The position numbers and the translations under genes were made by a program. Shown piece after piece: positions 7,807 through 14,749 of a DNA stretch of 17,095 bases. The notes under the pieces were generated by a model, which saw nothing but the letters and a program-made list of their open reading frames with translations, was not told the origin of the DNA and ran no database searches. The number at the start of each line of letters is the position of its first letter. Position 1 is the first letter of the stretch. Source of the stretch: an uncultured Prevotellaceae bacterium (GTDB lineage: Bacteria > Bacteroidota > Bacteroidia > Bacteroidales > Bacteroidaceae); assembly GCA_947303695.1 (NCBI GenBank), contig CAMYYX010000025.1, positions 1 through 17,095 of the forward strand. Direction: 5' to 3'.

Positions 7807-9655
7807 CTTTGATTACTTTCATCATACATTCCTTACAATCGAAATCAAGACGGAATCGTATTCCGTTTGCCAACTGTAGATAGAGATGATCGCCACTCTT
7901 CAACTCCATACTCCCTACTCTCGTTTTTTCTTTGGGACAAGCTCCCAACGAGTACTTCAGACAATGCTTGCAAAACATCACTGGCACACCGCTCGGATGA
8001 CTCTGCTCATAAGCCCACTCCCCTACTTCACAGCCTTGTTCCTCGTAGAATTCCTTCGCACGATGGTTCAAGATGTTAGCGAGATAGGTAAGAGAATTAC
8101 CCGTTATCTTTTGTCTTGTATCTTTCTTCTCTAAACTCTCCACTTTCCTCTCTTCACTTTCCTCTCCACACTCTTTTGTCAACTCTCTTCTCCACGCACC
8201 CAAAAGCGACGAAGGAATGAACCAATTGTTCGTATAGTTGATATTGAGGTTGCGCAGTCGGTAGATGGTGTCGCCCATTCGTGAGAATTGGAGACGGATG
8301 TTTTCGTGTTGAGGTGTACGAGCCGGCTGTTTCTCAAACTTCGCATCAAGTGTCCGATAAAGGCCGTAATCGTCAGTCATGATCATGTGGAATCCATCGA
8401 GGGTCTGTTCCATCGTGATGTCCACAGGGATGTATCGCTCTGCACTTTCACGTTGCAGCAAATCCTCAAAGCGTTTATCAAAATTCCGATACAGTCGGGT
8501 CTTCGGCATGAGGTTATGCGGCATCTCCAACGGATAAAGCCTACCATTCTCCACTTTATTCAAACGAAAACCGAATAGTTTACCCTTAGGGTCAACGAAA
8601 CAGAGTCCATCCCCATTTGCAAAAGTCTTCAAACCCGCTACCGTGAAGCAGTTCTGATGGACTTCCTTCACCAGTCCTACCTCCTCACCCATCGCCTTGG
8701 GAGTATCGAACGAGAAGATACGGTCGTTGCGTCCAAAAAGGAAATAACTAGTAAAGCCCCTGTTGAAACTCTTGCTGACATCGGGTTTGAACATCAGTTC
8801 CACTACCCCATTCGATGCTCGTTCGTACTTGTCAGGTTGCGACTTCACAATCTGGTTCAGCGCCTCACTATACGCAGCCGTCACGTTCTTCACGTACGAC
8901 ATATCCTTCAGACGTCCTTCTATCTTGAACGATGTTGCACCAGCCTCAACGAGTTTCTGAAGCGAATTAATCTGACACATATCCTTCAAAGACAGCAGAT
9001 GTTTCTTCTGCATAATTGTCTGCTCAACAGACTTTCCACCCTTCTGATAAGACCGTATCAAGTCAAACTCCATCCTACACACCTGTGCACAAGCGCCCCG
9101 ATTAGCGCTCCTACCAAACAGACATTCACTCGCATAGCATTGTCCGCTGAGAGAAACACACAAGGCTCCATGAACGAATACCTCAAGTGCGACATCGGGA
9201 CAAGCCTCGTGGATGGCTCGAATCTCGTCGAGTGATAGCTCACGTGCCAAGACCACCTGACGGAAACCATAACGTTGTAAGGTCTGCACCTTCTCTATGG
9301 TACGATTATCCATCTGTGTGCTGGCATGCAGAGGAATCGGTGGAAGGTTCAGTTTCAACAAACCCACATCTTGCACAAGCAGCGCATCTACATGAATCTC
9401 ATAGAGCTTCCAAATCAGTTGTTCAGCCTCTTTCAATTCATCATCGGTCAGAATTGTGTTGAGCGTCACATAGACCTTTGCCGCAAACTGATGAGCATAA
9501 TCCACCAACCTGCGAATATCCTCCAAACTGTTACCAGCAGCCACTCGTGCTCCAAACTTCGGAGCTCCGATATAAACGGCATCAGCACCGTGGCGTATTG
9601 CCTCGATGCCAATGTCTGCATTCTTCGCTGGAGATAACAGTTCGAGTTTAGTCAT
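7799..9655 (-). CDS. U32 family (RlhA/YdcP-like) iron-sulfur protein
   Basis: Peptidase U32 family protein, 618 residues, with N-terminal ELLSPAKN and a TIM-barrel-like first half. The U32 signature runs from HGALC (Cys166) through Cys173 to NRGAC (Cys189), with Cys227 further on. The spacing matches the four [4Fe-4S] ligands known in UbiU, so a cluster is expected here. The length and a C-terminal extension resemble RlhA (YdcP), which hydroxylates 23S rRNA, rather than a true protease; other U32 members modify tRNA. The C terminus adds a second cysteine set: FCKHC (562, 565), Cys573 and CKEC (607, 610). Residues 493-509 are a charged linker encoded by a period-7 DNA tract. It overlaps metA by 8 bases (ATGACTAA) and the next gene by 8 bases (ATGAATAA). 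Substrate is unproven. Confidence 0.85.
   Translation of the reverse strand: MTKLELLSPAKNADIGIEAIRHGADAVYIGAPKFGARVAAGNSLEDIRRLVDYAHQFAAKVYVTLNTILTDDELKEAEQLIWKLYEIHVDALLVQDVGLLKLNLPPIPLHASTQMDNRTIEKVQTLQRYGFRQVVLARELSLDEIRAIHEACPDVALEVFVHGALCVSLSGQCYASECLFGRSANRGACAQVCRMEFDLIRSYQKGGKSVEQTIMQKKHLLSLKDMCQINSLQKLVEAGATSFKIEGRLKDMSYVKNVTAAYSEALNQIVKSQPDKYERASNGVVELMFKPDVSKSFNRGFTSYFLFGRNDRIFSFDTPKAMGEEVGLVKEVHQNCFTVAGLKTFANGDGLCFVDPKGKLFGFRLNKVENGRLYPLEMPHNLMPKTRLYRNFDKRFEDLLQRESAERYIPVDITMEQTLDGFHMIMTDDYGLYRTLDAKFEKQPARTPQHENIRLQFSRMGDTIYRLRNLNINYTNNWFIPSSLLGAWRRELTKECGEESEERKVESLEKKDTRQKITGNSLTYLANILNHRAKEFYEEQGCEVGEWAYEQSHPSGVPVMFCKHCLKYSLGACPKEKTRVGSMELKSGDHLYLQLANGIRFRLDFDCKECMMKVIKDE
8129..8177 (-). 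repeat. Degenerate heptamer tract inside the U32 coding sequence
   Basis: Read on the + strand in sevens from 8129: CTCTAAA, CTCTCCA, CTTTCCT, CTCTTCA, CTTTCCT, CTCCACA, CTCTTTT. The alternation of CTCT- and CTTT- units copies the intergenic arrays, but TAA is largely replaced by CCA, CCT or TCA. Since 7 is not a multiple of 3, the reading frame rotates and the protein is a non-repetitive charged linker (residues 493-509). Confidence 0.6.
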
Positions 9656-10571
9656 GAATCTCTTCGATATTGTACGGAGTTTCCTGATATACGTAGTAGT
9701 TCAACCAGTTGGTGAACAACAAGTTAGCTGTCGAACGCCAAGTGACCAGAGGACTCTTGTCCGGATCGTCGTCTTTATAGTAGTTCTTCGGCATCTTGAT
9801 GGGCAGATTCTTCGCCAAATCACGTCGGTATTCTGCATCGAGGGTCAGAGGAGCATACTCAGAATGTCCTGTGATGAAGAAGTCACGTCCGTTTCGTGCC
9901 ATCACGATATGCACACCTGCCTCTCCCTCACCCATCGAGATAATCTTCAGTCCTTCGGTTGCCTCAATCTCCTCACGTGGCAAGGTGATATGTCGGCTGT
10001 GAGGCACAAAGAACTCATCGTCGAACCCTCGGAAGATAGGCAGGGAAGCATCCATCGGATGATGACGGAACACTCCGAACACCTTATCTTTCGTTGGACG
10101 CTTCTGAATGCCGTAGAAGTGATAAAGTCCTGCGAAAGCTGCCCAACAGATATAGAGTGTTGAAGTGACATTACTATGTGCCCAGTCCATCACAGCCTGC
10201 AGGTCCTTCCAATACGACACTTCTTCATACTCCATCTGCTCCAGAGGCGCACCCGTAATGATGAATCCATCGTACTTGTTGTGCATCATGTCCTCAAAGT
10301 CATGATAGAACGCCCGCATGTGTTCAATTGGAGCATTCTTCGATGTGTGACTCTTGATTTTCATGAATTCAATCTCAATCTGCAGAGGTGTGTTCGACAG
10401 GATTCTCACAAAGTCGGTCTCCGTCGTTATCTTAATCGGCATCAGGTTGAGAATTGCAATCTTCAACGGACGAATATCCTGGTTATGGGCACGCGTGGTG
10501 TCCATAACGAAGATATTCTCACGTTTCAGCAATTCTATTGCCGGTAATCTATCTGGAAGATTTAATGGCAT
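9648..10571 (-). CDS. metA: Homoserine O-acyltransferase MetA, predicted acetyl-CoA type
   Basis: First committed enzyme of methionine synthesis from homoserine, cytoplasmic, 307 residues, close to the usual MetA length. MPLNLPDRLPAIELL and QDIRPLKIAILNLMP match the MetA N terminus. The catalytic cysteine is in YICWAAFAG (Cys142). The glutamine-amidotransferase-like His and Glu are His236 and Glu238 in TGHSEY. RSTANLLFTNWLNYYVYQ is the family C terminus. Position 111 is Glu (TGAPLEQ) where E. coli has Gly. Published mutagenesis ties Gly111 to succinyl-CoA and Glu111 to acetyl-CoA, so acetylhomoserine is the predicted product. The ATG lies one base after the M13 stop (TAA-A-ATG), and the 3' end overlaps the U32 start by 8 bases. 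No S-adenosylmethionine riboswitch is seen, and there is no room for one ahead of this cistron. Confidence 0.95.
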   Translation of the reverse strand: MPLNLPDRLPAIELLKRENIFVMDTTRAHNQDIRPLKIAILNLMPIKITTETDFVRILSNTPLQIEIEFMKIKSHTSKNAPIEHMRAFYHDFEDMMHNKYDGFIITGAPLEQMEYEEVSYWKDLQAVMDWAHSNVTSTLYICWAAFAGLYHFYGIQKRPTKDKVFGVFRHHPMDASLPIFRGFDDEFFVPHSRHITLPREEIEATEGLKIISMGEGEAGVHIVMARNGRDFFITGHSEYAPLTLDAEYRRDLAKNLPIKMPKNYYKDDDPDKSPLVTWRSTANLLFTNWLNYYVYQETPYNIEEIHD

Positions 10572-10572
10572 T

Positions 10573-12600
10573 TTACCAAATATTTACTCGCTTGTCTTTA
10601 GGGATAAACATCTTATCTTTTTCTGTGATATTGAATGCTTCATACCAAGCATCAATCTGAGGCAGCGCACCATTCACACGCCATTCACCCAGTGAGTGTG
10701 GGTCCATCGTTGTGAGCTGACGCATATTCTCTTCTGTGATATTCTGTGCCCATACACCTGCATAAGCAAGGAAGAAACGCTGCTCTGGAGTGAAGCCGTT
10801 CACAACAGGAAGCGGATTGTCTTTTGTTGCATTCTTGAATGCTGTGTAAGCAATCTTCAGACCTCCGTGGTCAGCGATATTCTCACCCTGAGTCAACTCA
10901 CCGTTTGCCTTCAATCCTGGCAATACCTCGATGCCGTTGAAGAAATCAACCATCGTCTTCGTATGTTCCTTGAACTTCTCTGCATCACCTGCTGCCCACC
11001 AGTTGTTGAAGTTACCTTCCTTATCGAACTGGCTACCCTGATCATCGAATCCGTGTGTCATCTCGTGTCCGATTACCACACCGATTGCGCCATAGTTGAA
11101 CGCATCATCAGCACTCATGTCGAAGAATGGATACTGAAGGATACCTGCAGGGAAGCAAATCTCGTTGGTAGTTGGGTTGTAATATGCATTCACCGTCTGA
11201 GGAGTCATGTACCACTCTTCACGGTCAACCGGTTTCTTGTATTTACGCTCGATATAGTCTCTGCTTGCCCACTCTGAAATCACCTTCATCTGCTCGTAGA
11301 GGGTGTTCTTAGGATCGACGGTCAGCTTGCTATAGTCTCTCCACTTGTCAGGATAACCGATTTTCACATAGAAAGCACTGAGCTTCTCTTTTGCACGCAT
11401 CTTGGTCGTGTCACTCATCCAATCCTGCTGATCAATACGCTCTTTCAATGCCTCCTGCAGATTCTTCACGAGTTCCTGCATACGAGTCTTGTTCTCTGCT
11501 GGGAAGTACTTCTTCACATACATCTCACCTACAGCTTCACCCAACACGCCATTCACTCTGTTTACAGAACGCTTCCAACGTGGTTGCATCTCTGTCGTAC
11601 CTGACATGATACGGCCGTTGAAATCAAATGATTCTGCGTAGATTTCGTCACCCAGCACACTTGCTGCACTAGAAAGCAGACGCCATTGCATCCAATCCTT
11701 CAGGTCTTGTTCCGGAGTCTCGTTCAAGATAGCGATTGCTGCCTTTACTGCTTCAGGCTGACCAACAGACAAAGAGTCAAGGTCTGTGATGAGTTGTGAC
11801 TCAAAGAACTCGTCCCAGTTGTATCCAGGATAATCTGCCTTAAGGGTCGTGAACGCCATCTTATGGTAGTTGCTGGCTGGGTCACGCAATTCTACACGGC
11901 TACGTGAAGCAAGTGCCATGCGGGTTTCAATCGACATCGTTGCATTCATCTTGCGGATAGCATCTTCATCTGAGTCACCCACCAGTTTGAACATCTTGAT
12001 GATATGGTTACGATAAGCCTCACGAATCTTTACCATCGATGAGTCGCCCTTCACGTAGTAGTCCTTGTTGCCAAGCGACAGACCACCCTGACCAATCTCC
12101 ACCATGTTGTTCTTGCTGTCCATCATGTCTGCTCCGATTCCACAATCGATGATATGACGGCCACCATACAGTTGCTGCTTATTCATATAACTGAGGATAG
12201 CCTCACGTGAATCGAGGTTTGCGATGGCCTGCATGTCTGCTACGATTGGCTGATAGCCGTCTTTGTTCTGACGGGTTGAGTCCATCAGCATGGTATAGAG
12301 GTCACCTATCTTCTGTGCCACACTACCCTCTTCGTTCTTCTCACTTGCAAGGTCCTCTATGAGACTCTTGATCTGCTTTCTGTTCTCTTCTGCAACGACA
12401 TCGAAACTACCGAAGCGAGGATACTCAGGCTTGAGCGGATTGTTCTTTCTCCATCCACCACAAGCATACTCATAGAAATCTTCACCTGGAGCTACTGAAT
12501 CGTTCATGTTCTCCGTCTTAATACCGATACCCAGCTGCTGCTGGCATCCACATAACGTAATAGAAGTTACCATTACTGCTAAAATCTGTTTTGCTTTCAT
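10573..12600 (-). CDS. pepO: M13 family zinc endopeptidase lipoprotein (PepO/neprilysin-like)
   Basis: Exported metallo-endopeptidase cutting oligopeptides, 675 residues, the standard M13 length. A signal peptide with lipobox LCGC predicts lipidation at Cys19. Residues 34-60 (PGEDFYEYACGGW) start the N-terminal M13 domain. The catalytic domain holds NAYY (471-474, substrate contact), the zinc motif HEMTH (512-516) and the third ligand region GENIAD with Glu573 and Asp577. The protein ends in NIW, keeping the conserved C-terminal Trp but lacking the eukaryotic CxxW cysteine. Its start follows a 144-base spacer made mostly of short repeats after the ABC-F gene. It runs one base short of metA. 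Peptide scavenging by an oral or gut anaerobe is the likely role. The symbol follows common naming and the exact subfamily was not verified. Confidence 0.93.
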   Translation of the reverse strand: MKAKQILAVMVTSITLCGCQQQLGIGIKTENMNDSVAPGEDFYEYACGGWRKNNPLKPEYPRFGSFDVVAEENRKQIKSLIEDLASEKNEEGSVAQKIGDLYTMLMDSTRQNKDGYQPIVADMQAIANLDSREAILSYMNKQQLYGGRHIIDCGIGADMMDSKNNMVEIGQGGLSLGNKDYYVKGDSSMVKIREAYRNHIIKMFKLVGDSDEDAIRKMNATMSIETRMALASRSRVELRDPASNYHKMAFTTLKADYPGYNWDEFFESQLITDLDSLSVGQPEAVKAAIAILNETPEQDLKDWMQWRLLSSAASVLGDEIYAESFDFNGRIMSGTTEMQPRWKRSVNRVNGVLGEAVGEMYVKKYFPAENKTRMQELVKNLQEALKERIDQQDWMSDTTKMRAKEKLSAFYVKIGYPDKWRDYSKLTVDPKNTLYEQMKVISEWASRDYIERKYKKPVDREEWYMTPQTVNAYYNPTTNEICFPAGILQYPFFDMSADDAFNYGAIGVVIGHEMTHGFDDQGSQFDKEGNFNNWWAAGDAEKFKEHTKTMVDFFNGIEVLPGLKANGELTQGENIADHGGLKIAYTAFKNATKDNPLPVVNGFTPEQRFFLAYAGVWAQNITEENMRQLTTMDPHSLGEWRVNGALPQIDAWYEAFNITEKDKMFIPKDKRVNIW

Positions 12601-12618
12601 ACTGTTAATTATTTTAAT

Positions 12619-12687
12619 TTAAACTCTTAAACTTCTTAAACCTTTGAACCCTTTGAAACCTTTGAAACTTTTGAAACCTTTGAAACC
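12619..12687 (-). repeat. Nonamer tandem array upstream of the M13 gene
   Basis: About 7.7 copies of period 9 in the + strand: TTAAACTCT, TAAACTTCT, TAAACCTTT, GAACCCTTT, GAAACCTTT, GAAACTTTT, GAAACCTTT, GAAACC. In the mRNA sense this is RGTTTCAAA repeated, ending 19 bases before the M13 ATG. The copies nearest the gene have drifted towards TTTAAG. No promoter match is visible in this gap. Confidence 0.85.
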
Positions 12688-12689
12688 GA

Positions 12690-12731
12690 CTCTTAACTTT
12701 TAACTCTTAACTTTTAACTTTTAACTCTTAA
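12690..12731 (-). repeat. Heptamer array after the ABC-F stop
   Basis: Six exact-period heptamers on the + strand: CTCTTAA, CTTTTAA, CTCTTAA, CTTTTAA, CTTTTAA, CTCTTAA. They abut the nonamer array on the left and end 13 bases from the ABC-F stop codon (TGA, 12747-12745). In the mRNA sense each unit carries TAA, so stops appear in all three frames. Confidence 0.9.
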
Positions 12732-12744
12732 CTCTCATCCCCTC

Positions 12745-14505
12745 TCATCCTGCCAGTTTTTCCCATTCATTCATTGCCTCATCCAGTTGTTGCTGCAATT
12801 GGGCATATCGTTCCACCAACTGCATATCGTTCTTTTCTGTCAGAATCTTCTCCACCTCTGCTATTTCGTTTTCTAGTTTCTCCACCTTCTCCTCACAAGC
12901 TTTCAGCGCCTTTTCTGCCTTTGCTTTCGCTTTGGCTTCCGCTTTCTGCTGCTCATAACTCTGTTTGGTTTCCGTTACGGGAGCTTCTGCCTTCACCACC
13001 TTCTGCTTGGCAGCCTGTTCAGCTTTCTCTTGTCGCAGACTGATACTGCTCTTCTCGATAGGTTCGAACACCTTCTGGTCTTTGAACATATACACCTTAT
13101 CCACCAACCCATCGAGGAAAGCACGGTCGTGGCTCACGATAATAGCCGTTCCGTCAAATTCACGGATTGCATTCTTCAGCACTTCTTTCGACTGCATGTC
13201 CAGATGGTTCGTAGGCTCGTCGAGTATCAACAGGTTCACGGGTTGCAACAGCAACTGAATCATCGCCAATCGGCTTCGTTCTCCGCCCGACAGCACCCTG
13301 ACAAACTTATCACTTTCTTCCCCACCAAACATGAAGGCACCTAACAGGTCTCGCACCTTTGTACGCATATCCCCTGTTGCCACTCGGTCTATCGTGTCGA
13401 ACACCGTGATGCTTCCATCCAGCAACTGTGCCTGATTCTGAGCGAAGTACCCTATCTGCACGTTGTGACCTATCTTCAGGTTTCCGTCAAAAGGAATCTC
13501 ACCCATGATACACTTCACCAGCGTGGATTTTCCTTCACCGTTGTTACCCATGAATGCCACCTTCTCACCTCGCTTGATGGTGAGGTTCACATGCTGGAAT
13601 ATCAGATGCTCTCCATACGATTTCGCCACATCATCACAAATCACCGGGTAGTCACCACTACGCTGACAAGGAGGGAATTTCAGCCTCAACAGCTTCGTGT
13701 CCACCTCGTCAATCTCAATCGGAACAATCTTCTCCAACTGCTTCAGGCGGCTCTGCACCTGATTCGACTTGGTGGGTTTATAGCGGAACCGCTCTACGAA
13801 GTCCTTGATGTCGGCAATCTCCTTCTGCTGATTCTCGTAGGCTCGTATCTGCTGCTCACGCCGTTCGTCTCTCAGCTTCACATATTCATCGTATTTCACC
13901 TTGTAGTCGTTGATGCGTCCACAGGTGATTTCAATCGTTCTATTGGTGATATTATTGATGAAAGCCCTATCGTGACTCACCAGCATCACGGCTTTTGCGC
14001 TATTTTGTATGAACTGCTCCAGCCATTGAATACTACCGATATCCAAGTGGTTCGTCGGCTCGTCGAGGAGCAAGAGGTCTGGTTTCTGCAACAGAATCTT
14101 CGCCAACTCAATTCGCATTCGCCATCCGCCCGAGAACTCGCTCGTAGGACGCGTGAAGTCTTCTCTCCGGAATCCAAGACCGATCAGCGTCTTGTCCATC
14201 TCGGCTTTCATCGTCCACTCCTCCACATGCATCCCCTCAAACGCCAATGCTGTCTCTTCTTCCAACGTGCGGGTATCGCTCACCTCCATCACCTGAGGCA
14301 GATAGCCTATCGTCAATTCACGTGGACGCGACACCACCCCACTTGTCGGTTGCTGCAATCCTGCGATAATCTTGAGCAGAGTCGATTTACCTGCACCGTT
14401 CTTACCCACCAAGGCAATACGGTCGCGGGGATTGATGACAAAACCAATATCCTGAAACAGGGGCTTTGAACTGAATTCAACACACAGATTATCTATTGAA
14501 ACCAT
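12745..14505 (-). CDS. ABC-F family ATPase (ribosome-associated, not a transporter)
   Basis: Two ABC cassettes in one soluble 586-residue protein without membrane helices, the ABC-F layout. Cassette 1: Walker A GKNGAGKST (34-42), signature SGGWRM (125-130), Walker B LLLLDEP (144-150). Cassette 2: Walker A GNNGEGKST (320-328), signature LSGGERS (405-411), Walker B LLILDEP (425-431). The linker between cassettes (about 205-265) is the P-site tRNA interaction motif, rich in charged residues, with FVERFRYKPTKSNQVQSR typical of the family. After residue 485 comes a Lys/Glu/Ala-rich coiled-coil tail to the end, as in Uup/YheS/YdiF-like members. Such proteins bind the ribosomal E site; a housekeeping role seems likelier than antibiotic resistance, but sequence alone cannot settle it. 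The upstream spacer (14506-14749) is filled by a repeat array and a GC-rich palindromic element. Confidence 0.93.
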   Translation of the reverse strand: MVSIDNLCVEFSSKPLFQDIGFVINPRDRIALVGKNGAGKSTLLKIIAGLQQPTSGVVSRPRELTIGYLPQVMEVSDTRTLEEETALAFEGMHVEEWTMKAEMDKTLIGLGFRREDFTRPTSEFSGGWRMRIELAKILLQKPDLLLLDEPTNHLDIGSIQWLEQFIQNSAKAVMLVSHDRAFINNITNRTIEITCGRINDYKVKYDEYVKLRDERREQQIRAYENQQKEIADIKDFVERFRYKPTKSNQVQSRLKQLEKIVPIEIDEVDTKLLRLKFPPCQRSGDYPVICDDVAKSYGEHLIFQHVNLTIKRGEKVAFMGNNGEGKSTLVKCIMGEIPFDGNLKIGHNVQIGYFAQNQAQLLDGSITVFDTIDRVATGDMRTKVRDLLGAFMFGGEESDKFVRVLSGGERSRLAMIQLLLQPVNLLILDEPTNHLDMQSKEVLKNAIREFDGTAIIVSHDRAFLDGLVDKVYMFKDQKVFEPIEKSSISLRQEKAEQAAKQKVVKAEAPVTETKQSYEQQKAEAKAKAKAEKALKACEEKVEKLENEIAEVEKILTEKNDMQLVERYAQLQQQLDEAMNEWEKLAG

Positions 14506-14515
14506 TTTCTCTTAT

Positions 14516-14663
14516 AACTCTTAAACCTTTTGAACTCTTGAAACCTCTTGAACTCTTGAAACCTCTTGAACTCTTAAACCTTTTGAACTCTTAAACCTTT
14601 TGAACTCTTGAACCTCTTGAACTCTTGAACCTCTTGAACTCTTGAAACCTTTGAAACTCTTTT
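14516..14663 (-). repeat. Compound 17-18 base tandem array upstream of the ABC-F gene
   Basis: About eight copies of a two-part unit on the + strand, alternating GAACTCTTGAAACCTCTT and GAACTCTTAAACCTTTT with length slips of 8, 9 or 10 bases per half. Both halves contain the CTYTTRAA core of the heptamer arrays. The array reaches to 11 bases from the ABC-F ATG, so it would lie in the mRNA leader or between cistrons. No Shine-Dalgarno site or TTTG/TAnnTTTG promoter is seen in this gap. Confidence 0.88.
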
Positions 14664-14665
14664 AG

Positions 14666-14743
14666 CTCTCGCCCTTTAAGGGTTTCTGTCCCCCGATGAC
14701 GGGGGAACCGAAAGGGGTGTAAAGACTATTGAAGCGGGGAGAG
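14666..14743 (-). repeat. GC-rich palindromic element between tatC and the ABC-F gene
   Basis: An outer stem pairs CTCTC(G)CCC (14666-14674, the G bulged) with GGGGAGAG (14736-14743). Inside it are a perfect 7-bp, 4-base-loop hairpin at 14689-14706 (TCCCCCG/CGGGGGA) and a CCCTT-T-AAGGG palindrome at 14672-14682. It is clearly richer in G+C than its flanks and starts about 7 bases beyond the tatC stop. No U-tract follows the hairpin, so a simple terminator is unlikely. It may be a dispersed REP-like repeat, an mRNA processing or stabilising structure, or a remnant of one; this is inference. Confidence 0.55.
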
Positions 14744-14749
14744 GGTCTT

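Noticed and set aside
8657..9235. A 192-codon open frame on the + strand
   Set aside because: Antisense to the U32 gene, no start context and no recognisable domain.
10575..10585. Internal promoter for metA (CAAATATT near the M13 stop)
   Set aside because: It misses the final TA of the reverse-complement CAAAnnTA pattern, and no TTTG lies at the right distance.
13465..14469. A 334-codon open frame on the + strand
   Set aside because: It lies entirely antisense to the ABC-F gene, whose motifs are complete. The translated product has no recognisable domain and is a codon-bias shadow.
14516..14663. CRISPR array
   Set aside because: The repeat is only 17-18 bases, copies abut with no unique spacers, and no cas gene is present.
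14689..14706. Intrinsic terminator after tatC
   Set aside because: The hairpin is perfect, but no U-tract follows on either strand. It is better described as part of the palindromic element.
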